Below are positions 34,262 through 42,609 of a stretch of 64,000 nt of DNA, piece by piece; the first letter of the stretch is position 1; every line of letters begins with the position of its first letter. The translations under genes and the position numbers were made by a program. The stretch lies in the NCBI GenBank assembly GCA_963756525.1, contig CAVWNR010000003.1, positions 124,001 to 188,000 on the forward strand, in the 5' to 3' direction. Under the pieces are notes generated by a model. That model saw only the letters and a list, made by a program, of their open reading frames with translations, had not been told where the DNA came from and ran no database searches. This DNA is from CAVWNR01 sp963756525. Lineage in GTDB: Bacteria; Actinomycetota; Actinomycetes; Mycobacteriales; Jatrophihabitantaceae.

Positions 34262-34286
34262 GGTTAGCGGTGTCCTGCATGGGGTA
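34262..34286 (+). promoter_or_regulatory. SigB/SigF-like promoter before the HtrA-like gene
   Basis: GGTT (34262-34265), 16-nt spacer, GGGTA (34282-34286), 61 nt before GTG 34348. It fits GNNT-N16-GGGTA; the -35 is not the full GTTT. Confidence 0.4.
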
Positions 34287-34347
34287 GTCCTCAATTGACC
34301 GGAGCGGACGGGTCCGTGTCCTTAGTGGTGCGGTGGAGGGGAGAGGT

Positions 34348-35442
34348 GTGGGCAGCCGGCGGCTGATCGCGAGTTCGGCGGTTGGCATCATGTGCGCTTG
34401 CGCCGTGCTTGCCGGCTGCACCGGCTCGTCGCCGAAGTCCGCGCAGGAATCCACCTCTGCGACCTCGACGTCCACCGGTTCGACGTCGTCGCCGAGCACG
34501 ACGAGCGGCAACGCCGTCGCACTACAAAGCGCGTATGTCTCCGTGATCGACAAGGCGCTTCCCTCCGTGGTGCTCATCAGAACGCAGCAAGATCTCGGGT
34601 CCGGCGTCGTCTTCGACGACCACGGCGACATCGTTACCAATGACCACGTCGTCGGCTCGGCGACGACGTTCCAGATTGTGCTCAGCGGCAGTACCACCCC
34701 GCTCTCCGCGAAGCTCGTCGGCGCATATCCGCCGGACGACCTGGCCGTGGTCAAGGTGAATGGCGCCAAGTCACTCCACCCGGCCACGTTCGCCGACTCG
34801 TCGAAGCTGCAGGTGGGCGACATCGTCCTCGCGATGGGCAATCCGCTCGGGCTCGCGAGCAGCGTCACGAACGGCATCGTCTCCGCGGTCGGGCGTACGG
34901 TCACCGAGCCCAGCGGCGGCGGCTCGCCCGGGGCGACCTTGCCCGACACCATCCAGACCAGCGCCGCGATCAACCCCGGCAACAGCGGCGGAGCCCTGGT
35001 GGATCTGGCCGGCGAGGTGGTCGGCATCCCCACGCTCGCCGCACTGGACCAGCAGACCGGCGGCGGAGCTGCTCCGGGGATCGGGTTCGCCATCTCGAGC
35101 AACATCGTCAAGGACATCGCCGGGCAGATCGCGGCGCACGGCAAGGTCATTCACTCGCACCGCGCCGCGCTCGGCATCCAGGCGACCACGGTCACCGACG
35201 CCAACGGCCAGCCGGCGGGCGCCGGAATCTACGCCGTCGAGCCCGGCAGTGCCGCCGGCAAGGCGGGGCTGCGCGCCGGTGACGTCATCGTCAGCGTCAA
35301 CGGCACCGCGACGCCGACCGTACAGGCCCTGACGTCGGTCCTGGCGAATCTGCAGCCCGGCCAGACGGTGTCGGTAAAGGTCAACCGCGCGGGCGGCGGC
35401 ACGCAGAGCGTCGACGTCACGCTGGGCTCGCTGCCCGGCTGA
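34348..35442 (+). CDS. HtrA/DegP-like S1C serine protease, lipoprotein
   Basis: A 364-residue secreted protease. Residues 1-24 are a lipoprotein signal ending in the lipobox LAGC, then a Ser/Thr-rich linker (30-55). The chymotrypsin-fold domain has the triad H (IVTNDHVVG), D (PPDDLAVVKV) and S (AINPGNSGGALVDL). A PDZ domain fills the last ~90 residues (GSAAGKAGLRAGDVIVSVNG). It should sit on the outer face of the membrane and handle misfolded envelope proteins. GTG 34348 is preferred because GGAGGGGAGAGG directly precedes it; GTG 34333 is less likely. Confidence 0.9.
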   Translation: MGSRRLIASSAVGIMCACAVLAGCTGSSPKSAQESTSATSTSTGSTSSPSTTSGNAVALQSAYVSVIDKALPSVVLIRTQQDLGSGVVFDDHGDIVTNDHVVGSATTFQIVLSGSTTPLSAKLVGAYPPDDLAVVKVNGAKSLHPATFADSSKLQVGDIVLAMGNPLGLASSVTNGIVSAVGRTVTEPSGGGSPGATLPDTIQTSAAINPGNSGGALVDLAGEVVGIPTLAALDQQTGGGAAPGIGFAISSNIVKDIAGQIAAHGKVIHSHRAALGIQATTVTDANGQPAGAGIYAVEPGSAAGKAGLRAGDVIVSVNGTATPTVQALTSVLANLQPGQTVSVKVNRAGGGTQSVDVTLGSLPG

Positions 35443-35460
35443 CGTGCGTCAGGTCATCCG

Positions 35461-36566
35461 GTGAGTCGCGACGAGGGCAGCACCCGCACGGTGCTCATCG
35501 CCCTCACCGCCAACGCGCTGATCGCGATCGCCAAGGCCGTGGGCGGCGCGCTCAGCGGTTCCGGCGCACTGATGTCGGAAGCGGCGCACTCGGTGGCCGA
35601 CACGCTCAACGAAGCGTTCCTGCTGACCGCGCTGCGCCGGGGGGACCGGCCCGCCGACGAGCAACACCCGTTCGGCTACGGCAAGGAGCGCTTCTTCGGT
35701 CGCTGCTGGCCGCGGTCGGCATCTTCGTCGCCGGCGCGATGTTCGCGTTCTTCGAGGGCTACCGCACGCTGTCCGAGCCGCGCGGTGCCAGCGGCGGGTT
35801 CATCGCCCCGTACGTGGTGCTGGCGATCGCCGGGGTACTGGAGGGCGCCTCCTGGCTGCGCGCCGTGCACCAGCTGCGCGGCGAGGCGCGGGCGCACGGC
35901 CGCGGCATGGTGACCTACATCCGCACCAGCGACGACCCGACCGTCAAGACCGTCGCGAGCGAGGACAGCGCCGCGCTGATCGGCGTCCTGATCGCGTTCC
36001 TCGGCATCCTGCTGCACCAGCTCACCGGCTCGGCCGTGTACGACGGCATCGCCTCGCTGCTGATCGGTACCGTTCTGGTCTACGTCGCGTTCGCCCTCGG
36101 CCGGGACAACATGGGCCTGCTGATCGGCGAGGCGGCGCCGCAGGAGGTGCGGCGGCGGTTGGCCGACGAACTCCGCGCGTTCGACGAGGTAGATGAGCTG
36201 ATCGACCTGCAGACCATGCGCATCGGCACCCGGCGGCTGCTCGTCGCCGCGCGTCTCGACTTCGGTCCGAGGCTCTCCTCCGATCAGATCGAGCAGGTCA
36301 GTGCCCGCATCGAGCAGCGCCTGCACGAGGTGGTCCCGGAAGTCGACCAGCTCTTCCTCGACGCCACGGCGCGAACGGAGACCAGCGCCGTCGAGCGGCG
36401 CAAAGGGCCGGCGCTCGGCCGTGCGCTGGAGCTACCCGCCCGTCGCCCAGGAAAGCGCAGAGCCGGCAACCGAGTCCGCACCCGAAGCGGAGCCTCCGCC
36501 TCGCGGCCGCATACCAACGGCGGACCGCGGGTACCGCTGAAGGAAGGGGTGCCGCGATGCTGGTGA
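35461..36566 (+). pseudogene. Cation diffusion facilitator transporter, frameshifted
   Basis: The first part (GTG 35461; LTANALIAIAKAVGGALSGS, MSEAAHSVADTLNEAFLL, EQHPFGYGKERFF) and the second part (FVAGAMFAFFEGYRTLSEPR and onward) form one CDF protein of about 365 residues, a divalent-metal/proton antiporter with the usual HSxxD metal site. The frame changes right after KERFF at about 35697, where one base is missing from the expected TGG codon for tryptophan. Both halves are otherwise intact with normal codon use. The fault may be an assembly error. The 3' end overlaps the DMT gene by 10 nt. Confidence 0.85.
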
Positions 36567-37462
36567 CTAGCGCGCTGCTGGCCGTCGTCGCGGCCGGCTG
36601 TAACGCGGCGTCGAGCACCATGCAGCGCAAGGCGAACCGGCAGATGCCTGCCAGCCGGCGGCTGAACGCGAGCATGCTTACCCGAATCATTCGCCAGCCC
36701 GCCTGGCTGCTCGGCTTCGCCGCGATGCTCGTGTCCTTCCTGCTTCAGGGATTGGCGCTGCGGCTGGGACCGCTGGCGGTCGTCGAGCCGGTGCTCGCCG
36801 TCGAACTGCCGCTCACCCTGCTGTTCGCCTCAGTACTGTTCAAGCGCCGGCTGCCTCGCCAGGACTGGGTCGCGGTGGGCGTCATGGCCGCCGGACTGGC
36901 GGTGTTCGTCGCCACGCTGGCGCCCAGCGGCGGCGACGCGCAGAGCGTGCCGACGTCGGTCACGGCACCGGCCGCGGCCGGCACCGCGGTAGGCATCGGG
37001 CTGATCGCTGCGATCGCTGCCCTCGGGCCACAGCTCAGCCGGGCGGCGCTCTACGGTGTCGCGGCCGGGGCCGGTTTCGGGCTCACGGCGTCGCTGCTCA
37101 AGCTGGTCGTCAGTCGGTTCGATCAACTGTTCGTGTCCTGGCCGACCTACGCGATGGCCGCCGCCGGCGCGTGCTCTGTGCTGCTCGTCCAGGCGGCGCT
37201 GCACGCGGGCACGCTGGTGGCCGCGCAACCGGGGCTCACGCTCGTCGATCCGCTGGTGTCGCTCATGTGGGGCATCGTGATCTTCGGCGAGGCACCGCGA
37301 ACCGGCCCGATCCTCGTCCTCACCGGTCTGGCCGCCCTCGCGATAATCGTCGCTGTGCTCGCGCTTGCTCGCGCCTCTGCGGCAGAGCACTCTCACGACC
37401 CGGAGTCGCCCGCCGCGCGAGGCGATCGGCAGGTGCCCGAGCGACCGTCGACGACGCGGTGA
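36557..37462 (+). CDS. DMT/EamA-like transporter
   Basis: A 301-residue membrane protein with nine to ten hydrophobic segments in two repeats. It starts LLAVVAAGCNAASSTMQRKA, has RLGPLAVVEPVLAVELPLTL in the first half and AQPGLTLVDPLVSLMWGIVI in the second, typical of DMT-family carriers. The C-terminal 25 residues are hydrophilic. The substrate is unknown; coupling with the CDF gene is positional only. Confidence 0.75.
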   Translation: MLVTSALLAVVAAGCNAASSTMQRKANRQMPASRRLNASMLTRIIRQPAWLLGFAAMLVSFLLQGLALRLGPLAVVEPVLAVELPLTLLFASVLFKRRLPRQDWVAVGVMAAGLAVFVATLAPSGGDAQSVPTSVTAPAAAGTAVGIGLIAAIAALGPQLSRAALYGVAAGAGFGLTASLLKLVVSRFDQLFVSWPTYAMAAAGACSVLLVQAALHAGTLVAAQPGLTLVDPLVSLMWGIVIFGEAPRTGPILVLTGLAALAIIVAVLALARASAAEHSHDPESPAARGDRQVPERPSTTR

Positions 37463-37496
37463 GCGCCGGCGACGACGCCTGACGGCCACCGACCGG

Positions 37497-37889
37497 TCAG
37501 GCCAGCCCGGCAGGGTCGAAGACCTCTTGGAGTGCGATGCCGAGCAGGCCGAACACGCGGCATACCGGCCGGCTGGCGCCCTCGAGGCGCAACGGCGGCA
37601 GGTTGAGGTCGGCCCGGCGATGCGCGGCGTCGACGAGCGGGCGGACGCCGCTGCTGTCGGCGAAGGTGACATCGCCGAGCGCGACGTTCACCGGCACCTC
37701 CTGCCACTCCAGGACCGCGAGAATCGCGTCCAGCCGCGGCGCTTCGGCCAGGTCCAGCTCGCCCCGGCAGGAGAGCCGGGTGCTGCCGCCGTCCGGGTAG
37801 ACGCTGAAGTCGGCCTGGGCCGCCCGCACCGTACTGCCGTTGCCGGAGGGGCGCGCAAGCGCGGGCCACGGGGAGAGTTGCATAGCCAT
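37497..37889 (-). CDS. STAS-domain anti-sigma factor antagonist-like
   Basis: A 130-residue protein with a STAS domain over residues 30-128: RLSCRGELDLAEAPRLDAIL, then VTFADSSGVRPLVDAAHRRA, in which the serine of ADSSGV is the usual phosphorylation site for an RsbW-type kinase, and ending VCRVFGLLGIALQEVF. It could release the sigma factor from the RsbW-like protein at 14318-14764, but no operon link supports that. ATG 37889 is the likelier start; ATG 37883 is also possible. Confidence 0.75.
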   Translation of the reverse strand: MAMQLSPWPALARPSGNGSTVRAAQADFSVYPDGGSTRLSCRGELDLAEAPRLDAILAVLEWQEVPVNVALGDVTFADSSGVRPLVDAAHRRADLNLPPLRLEGASRPVCRVFGLLGIALQEVFDPAGLA

Positions 37890-38040
37890 GACGGCTTCCC
37901 GGCGCCGATGCGACCGGTGCCAATTGTCCGGAGGATCCGGCTGAGGGTTCAGCCCGCGCACTTACGCTAGCCGCCCGTCGCGGCGGGACGCAACAGCGCG
38001 CGACAGCCGCCGGGTCGAGCGGGCGTTCGAGGCGGATCGC

Positions 38041-38616
38041 TCAGGCGCCGCTGCCGCGATTGCCCAGCGCGTCGCGAAGCCGGTCCAGCATTCCGGTCAG
38101 CGGACCGAGCAGCTTGTTCTCCGGCGAACGCTTCGGCGAGAAGGTATGCGGCCGGGTCGGTGCAACGCGCTCGAGAAGCTGAACTTTGCGCCCCAGCTTG
38201 GCCAGCTCGTCGGGTGTCAGCGCCGCCCGGATAAGGGGAAACAGCGTCGCCTCCTCGTCGGCGATGTGCTCGCGCACATCGTTGAAGAGGCTGGACATGT
38301 CCTCGGCGTAGTGCGGGTCGTCGGGCGACATCTCGGTGAGCTGCTTCATCGTGCGCTCGGCGTCGACGTGGTCCTGCAAAGCGCGCTCGGCGAGTTCGGG
38401 GTTGATCTTCTTCCGGACGGCCGGGTAGACCTCGGCCTCCTCGGCGGCGGAATGGCGCGACAGCTCGATGACCACCCGCTCGAACAGGGCGTGCCGCCGG
38501 CTCGCCGCCTGGTCGTCGTCGGCGCCCTCCAGTGCCTCGACCTGGCCGAAGAGCTCCTGCAGCGCCCGGTGGTCGTCGGTCAGGATTGACAGCACGTCTC
38601 GGCTCTCACCTGGCAT
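38041..38616 (-). CDS. Hemerythrin HHE-domain protein
   Basis: A 191-residue protein with the iron-ligand pattern of HHE hemerythrins: DDHRALQELFG, RHSAAEEAEVYPAVR, DHVDAERTMKQL and HIADEEATLFPLI. The C-terminal part carries APTRPHTFSP and LLGPLTGMLDRLRD, also found in the two hemerythrins at 41359-42599. It probably binds a di-iron centre and senses or scavenges oxygen, NO or oxidants. It follows the GAF-ANTAR gene by 27 nt and is probably co-transcribed. Confidence 0.87.
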   Translation of the reverse strand: MPGESRDVLSILTDDHRALQELFGQVEALEGADDDQAASRRHALFERVVIELSRHSAAEEAEVYPAVRKKINPELAERALQDHVDAERTMKQLTEMSPDDPHYAEDMSSLFNDVREHIADEEATLFPLIRAALTPDELAKLGRKVQLLERVAPTRPHTFSPKRSPENKLLGPLTGMLDRLRDALGNRGSGA

Positions 38617-38643
38617 CCTCGCGCCCCTTTCTTCTTCGTGGCC

Positions 38644-39369
38644 TCACCATGGTGGCCGGTTCTCGAGCGTGCCGGTGAAGACCACGTCCGCGGCGACGTC
38701 GCGCAGCTTGCGATGCAGGTGCTGGCTGGCTCGGGTCAGCACCGCGAACGCCTCATCCTGCGGGATCTTCAGCTCGGCCATCAGGATGCCGATGGCCACG
38801 CCGATCTGCCGGTTCGAGTCCAGTGCCCGCTGCAGATGCATGCTGCGCCGCTCCGCCTCGGCCAGCCGCAGCACCATATCCACCTGCGAGGCGAAGATCG
38901 TGGCCTCCACCAGCGAACTTCCCGCGAAGGCGTCGGGCTCCTGGCCGAAGAAGTTCAGCGCCGAGCCGAACGGTGGCGGCTGGACGAGCCGCAGCGCCAG
39001 CACGCTGAGCACGCCGAGCTGGCTCGCCGCCCTCTCGCCGAACCGGGGCCAGCGCCTGTCGTGGCGCAGATCAGCGCTGTAGAACGCTCGATTCTCCACG
39101 CCCGATTCCCGGCACGGACCCTCCTGCAACTCTGACTGCAGCGCGTCGAGGCTTGCCACGACTTCCCCAGTGGCCGCCGATGTACGCAGCTCATGGCCGC
39201 GCACCATGGTGATCCCGGCGAAGGCGCATCCCTCGACGGTCCGCACCGCCAGCCGCACGATGCGGTCCAGCGCGCGGTCGGTGCCGGCTTCCTCCTGCAG
39301 CCAGCGCGCGAGCTCGTCGAACTCCCGCAGCATCCGGTCGACGTCCCCCGCAAGATCGTCAGTCACCAC
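38644..39369 (-). CDS. GAF-ANTAR transcription antitermination regulator
   Basis: A 241-residue regulator: a GAF sensor domain (about residues 20-165; CAFAGITMVRGHELRTSAAT) and a C-terminal ANTAR RNA-binding domain (SNRQIGVAIGILMAELKIPQ, AFAVLTRASQHLHRKLRDVA). ANTAR proteins bind dual hairpins in nascent RNA and prevent termination. Its target is unknown. The GTG start at 39369 overlaps the GAGGAGG site, so GTG 39366 is also possible. It is divergent from ctaD and precedes a hemerythrin gene. Confidence 0.88.
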   Translation of the reverse strand: MVTDDLAGDVDRMLREFDELARWLQEEAGTDRALDRIVRLAVRTVEGCAFAGITMVRGHELRTSAATGEVVASLDALQSELQEGPCRESGVENRAFYSADLRHDRRWPRFGERAASQLGVLSVLALRLVQPPPFGSALNFFGQEPDAFAGSSLVEATIFASQVDMVLRLAEAERRSMHLQRALDSNRQIGVAIGILMAELKIPQDEAFAVLTRASQHLHRKLRDVAADVVFTGTLENRPPW

Positions 39370-39498
39370 GACCTCCTCGAATCACCGACCGTACCGCTTT
39401 TCCCGCCCCTCGGTTCTGGGTACTGTCGGAATCGGGCTCAGCAAGCAGCCACTCCAGACCCCGCCGTCGGGGGACATGGGCAGCTGCGGAGGAGCCCG

Positions 39499-41235
39499 GT
39501 GGCGATCGCACCGCTCGACCTGTCGGAGATCCGGATCCGCCCCATCGGCCCCGGCCCGCAACGGTCACCGCGCGGATCCTGGCTGCGCGAACTGATCGGC
39601 ACCACCGATCACAAGGTGATCGGCCGGATGTACATGGTCACCTCGCTGACGTTCTTCACGATCGCCGGCGCGATGGCGATGCTGATGCGCGCCGAGCTCG
39701 CCCGGCCCGGCATGCAGTTCCTCTCCCCCGAGCAGTACAACGAACTGTTCACCGAACACGGCACGATCATGCTGCTGCTGTTCGCGACGCCGATCGCGTT
39801 CGGATTCGCGAACCTGGTATTGCCGCTGCAGATCGGCGCCCCGGACGTCGCATTCCCGCGGCTGAACGCACTCTCCTACTGGCTGTTCCTGCTGGGCGGC
39901 ACCACCGTACTGTCCGGATTCATCACGCCGAACGGCGCGGCCGATTTCGGCTGGTTCGCCTACGCGCCGTTGAACGACAAGCTGAACTCTCCCGGAGTGG
40001 GCAATGACCTGTGGATCGTCGGGCTCATCATTGCCGGGCTGGGCACGATTCTCGTCGCGGTCAACATGGTCACCACGATCATCTGCCTGCGCGCCCCGGG
40101 TATGACGTTCTTCCGGCTACCCATCTTCACGTGGAACATGCTCATCACCAGCCTGATGGTGCTGATGGCCTTCCCGCTGCTCACCTCGGCGCTTGCCGTC
40201 CTATGGGCGGACCGCCATCTCCATTCGCAGGTCTTCGAGGCGAACAACGGCGGCGCGATCCTCTGGCAGCATCTGTTCTGGTTCTTCGGCCATCCCGAGG
40301 TGTACATCGTGGCCATCCCGTTCTTCGGCATCGTCACCGAGGTCATCCCGGTATTCAGTCGCAAGCCGCTCTTCGGCTACAAGGGCATGCTGATCGCGAC
40401 CGGCGCCATCGCCGCGCTCTCCATGACGGTGTGGGCGCACCACATGTTCACCACCGGCGCGGTTCTCCTGCCGTTCTTCTCGATCATGTCGTTCCTGATC
40501 GCGGTGCCCACCGGTATCAAGTTCTTCAACTGGATCGGCTCGATGTGGCGTGGTGCGATCACGTTCGAGACACCGATGCTGTGGAGCCTCGGGTTCATGG
40601 TGACGTTCCTGTTCGGCGGGCTCTCCGGCGTCATCCTCGCCTCGCCCCCGATGGACTTCCACGTCTCCGACACCTACTTCGTCGTGGCGCATTTCCACTA
40701 CGTGCTTTTCGGCACCATCGTCTTCTCGGTGTTCAGTGGCTTCTACTTCTGGTTCCCCAAATTTACCGGCCGGTACCTGGACGAGCGGCTCGGCAAGCTG
40801 CATTTCTGGATGACGTTCGTCGGTTTCCAGATCACGTTCCTGGTGATGCACTGGCTCGGCGCGGAAGGCATGCCCCGCCGGTACGCCGACTACCTCCCGT
40901 CCGACGGGTTCACCACGCTGAACACGGTGTCGACGATCGGGTCGTTCGTGCTCGGCGCCGCCACGCTGCCGTTCATCTACAACGTCTACCGCTCCTACCG
41001 CTACGGCGAGATCGTCACCGCTGACGATCCCTGGGGGCACGGCAACTCGCTCGAGTGGGCCACGCCGTGCCCGCCGCCGCGGCACAACTTCACCGCCATC
41101 CCGCGCATCCGCTCCGAGCGGCCCGCGTTCGAGTTCCACTACCCCCACCTGCGTGAGCGGCTGGCCGAGGAGGCACATGGCAGGCTGCGCCGTGGCCCGC
41201 AGGACGAGCGGCAGCTCACCGGCGGCGGCAGCTGA
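39499..41235 (+). CDS. ctaD: Cytochrome c oxidase subunit I (aa3-type)
   Basis: A 578-residue, 12-helix haem-copper oxidase subunit, the site of O2 reduction and proton pumping. Key residues are visible: the low-spin haem ligand in FTEHGTIMLLL, the H-Y cross-link block FFGHPEVYIVAIPFFG, the two CuB histidines in VWAHHMFTTG, and the haem ligands in YFVVAHFHYVLFG. GTG 39499 with GCGGAGGAG is chosen because homology starts soon after. No other oxidase subunit lies nearby, so this may be a second or orphan copy. The TGA is followed by a strong inverted repeat. Confidence 0.92.
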   Translation: MAIAPLDLSEIRIRPIGPGPQRSPRGSWLRELIGTTDHKVIGRMYMVTSLTFFTIAGAMAMLMRAELARPGMQFLSPEQYNELFTEHGTIMLLLFATPIAFGFANLVLPLQIGAPDVAFPRLNALSYWLFLLGGTTVLSGFITPNGAADFGWFAYAPLNDKLNSPGVGNDLWIVGLIIAGLGTILVAVNMVTTIICLRAPGMTFFRLPIFTWNMLITSLMVLMAFPLLTSALAVLWADRHLHSQVFEANNGGAILWQHLFWFFGHPEVYIVAIPFFGIVTEVIPVFSRKPLFGYKGMLIATGAIAALSMTVWAHHMFTTGAVLLPFFSIMSFLIAVPTGIKFFNWIGSMWRGAITFETPMLWSLGFMVTFLFGGLSGVILASPPMDFHVSDTYFVVAHFHYVLFGTIVFSVFSGFYFWFPKFTGRYLDERLGKLHFWMTFVGFQITFLVMHWLGAEGMPRRYADYLPSDGFTTLNTVSTIGSFVLGAATLPFIYNVYRSYRYGEIVTADDPWGHGNSLEWATPCPPPRHNFTAIPRIRSERPAFEFHYPHLRERLAEEAHGRLRRGPQDERQLTGGGS

Positions 41236-41239
41236 GAAC

Positions 41240-41330
41240 GACTTTGCCCCGCTGTGACACGCTGCGGGGGGTCGCTAGCGTGTCACAGCGGGGCAAAGTC
41301 GCGCGTCAGCGTGTCACAGCGGGGCAAAGT
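41240..41330. repeat. Triple repeat with a 24-bp perfect stem after ctaD
   Basis: Arm 41240-41263 is the exact reverse complement of 41277-41300 (24 bp, 13-nt loop). A third copy of 23 bp (AGCGTGTCACAGCGGGGCAA onward) lies at 41308-41330, a direct repeat of the second arm at a 31-nt period. The first pair should end ctaD transcription; the third copy gives an alternative fold. It separates ctaD from the convergent hemerythrin gene. Confidence 0.75.
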
Positions 41331-41358
41331 GGCCTGCCGCGCGACGGCACGCGGTCGG

Positions 41359-41916
41359 TCAGTGCTTGCTCATCAGGTCGCGGATCCGGTCGGTCATCGC
41401 GGCGAACGGGCCGACGAGCAGGTTCGCGGCGCGGCTCTCGACGCCGGCATGTGGCCGGGTCGGCGCCGTCTGCTCGGCCAGCTCGACGGCCTTGCGCATG
41501 CGCTCGAGTTCCTCCTGGTCAAGCTCGGCCTTCAGCTGGGAGAACTCCTCGGTCTCCTCGTGCTGGGCGTGCTGGATGACCGCGTCGCGCAGGGCGGTGA
41601 ACTTCTCCGTGAACTCCGCGGAGTCGACGTCGAGCTTCTCCAACTCTGCCAGGGCCTGCTTGGCCTCCTTCTCCTCCTCCAGCCGGGCCGACACGATGGA
41701 CTCGCCACCCGGGATCTCCTTGCGGGCGCGCGGGTGGACGATCTCTTCCTCGGCGGTCTCGTGTACCGCGAGGAGCCGGCGTAGCTCGGTGAAGGCCTCG
41801 GCACGGGCGTCGCCGGTCGCGGCGGTCACCGCGGCGAAGCCTTGCTTGACCTGCTCGTGCTGGCGCACCAGAAAGTCGACGACGTCCTTGCCCGACTGCA
41901 CGCTGGGCTGCGTCAT
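41359..41916 (-). CDS. Hemerythrin HHE-domain protein
   Basis: A 185-residue HHE hemerythrin with ligand blocks VRQHEQVKQGF, HETAEEEIVHPRAR, EEEKEAKQALAELEKLD and QHAQHEETEEFSQL, then the shared tail TAPTRPHAGVES and LLVGPFAAMTDRIRDLMSKH. ATG 41916 follows AAAAGGAG. It is closely related to the protein at 42033-42599, with which it shares a 116-nt divergent promoter region containing two perfect SigF-type promoters. Expected role: oxygen, NO or redox handling under stress. Confidence 0.88.
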   Translation of the reverse strand: MTQPSVQSGKDVVDFLVRQHEQVKQGFAAVTAATGDARAEAFTELRRLLAVHETAEEEIVHPRARKEIPGGESIVSARLEEEKEAKQALAELEKLDVDSAEFTEKFTALRDAVIQHAQHEETEEFSQLKAELDQEELERMRKAVELAEQTAPTRPHAGVESRAANLLVGPFAAMTDRIRDLMSKH

Positions 41917-41961
41917 GGCGAACGCTCCTTTTGGGGTCGATCGGTAGCTCCGCGGCGTCGG

Positions 41962-41986
41962 TACCCGGTCCTGACGGGCGGGAAAC
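41962..41986 (-). promoter_or_regulatory. SigF-type promoter for the 41916 hemerythrin
   Basis: Minus strand: GTTT (41986-41983), 16-nt spacer, GGGTA (41966-41962), 45 nt before the ATG with its own ribosome site. Full match. Confidence 0.65.
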
Positions 41987-41997
41987 GTGGGGCCTCC

Positions 41998-42022
41998 GTT
42001 TACCCGGCGGTCACCCGGGGTA
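41998..42022 (+). promoter_or_regulatory. SigF-type promoter for the hemerythrin-HAD-Mrp operon
   Basis: GTTT (41998-42001), 16-nt spacer, GGGTA (42018-42022), exactly 10 nt before GTG 42033. Full match; the transcript should be nearly leaderless. Confidence 0.65.
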
Positions 42023-42032
42023 GGTGTGCACC

Positions 42033-42599
42033 GTGACTAGCTCCGATCGGCGTGCCGACGGCGCGGCGGATGTCGTCGCGGTCCTGGTCGCGCAGCACGA
42101 ACAGCTCCCCGGCATGTTCGAACAGACGCTCGCGCTGCACGGCGGCGAGCGGCACGAGGCGTTCTTCCGGCTGCGCAAGTTCCTTTCCACGCATGAGGCG
42201 GCCGAAGAGCAGATCGTTCACCCGCAGACCCGGCGCAAGCTGCAGAACGGCGACGTGATCGCCGACGACCGGCTGCACGAGGAGGAGCAGGCCAAGCAGC
42301 TGCTGCTGGACCTGGAGAAGCTCGACGTGGACTCCGCCGAGTTCGTTGAGCTGTTCGCCGACCTGCGCTCCGCGGTGCTCGCGCACGCCGAGCAGGAGGA
42401 GCTGCACGAGTTCCCGCGCATGCGTGAGCGCATGTCGCAGGGCCAACTGCGCCGGATGGCCCGTGCCGTCCGCTTGGTCGAGGCGGTCGGCCCTACCCGT
42501 CCGCACCCCGGGATGGAGCTCGCCGCCCAGAACATGCTGGCCGGCCCGTTCACCACCGTGCTGGACCGCGCGCGCGACCTGGTCCGCCGCCGTCATTGA
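42033..42599 (+). CDS. Hemerythrin HHE-domain protein heading the Mrp operon
   Basis: A 188-residue HHE hemerythrin: VAQHEQLPGMF, HEAAEEQIVHPQTR, HEEEQAKQLLLDLEKLD, LAHAEQEELHEFPRM, then GPTRPHPGMELA and MLAGPFTTVLDRARDLVRR. GTG 42033 is chosen over GTG 42024 because the latter would precede the expected transcription start. Only 10 nt separate it from the HAD gene, which overlaps mnhE, so hemerythrin and antiporter are probably made from one transcript, an unusual pairing. Confidence 0.87.
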   Translation: MTSSDRRADGAADVVAVLVAQHEQLPGMFEQTLALHGGERHEAFFRLRKFLSTHEAAEEQIVHPQTRRKLQNGDVIADDRLHEEEQAKQLLLDLEKLDVDSAEFVELFADLRSAVLAHAEQEELHEFPRMRERMSQGQLRRMARAVRLVEAVGPTRPHPGMELAAQNMLAGPFTTVLDRARDLVRRRH

Positions 42600-42609
42600 C
42601 GCGGCGCCG

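Noticed and set aside
39396..39422. GGGTA 76 nt upstream of ctaD as a SigF promoter
   Set aside because: The -35 is TTTT or CTTT at 16-17 nt spacing; only an 18-nt spacer gives GNNT, outside the normal range.
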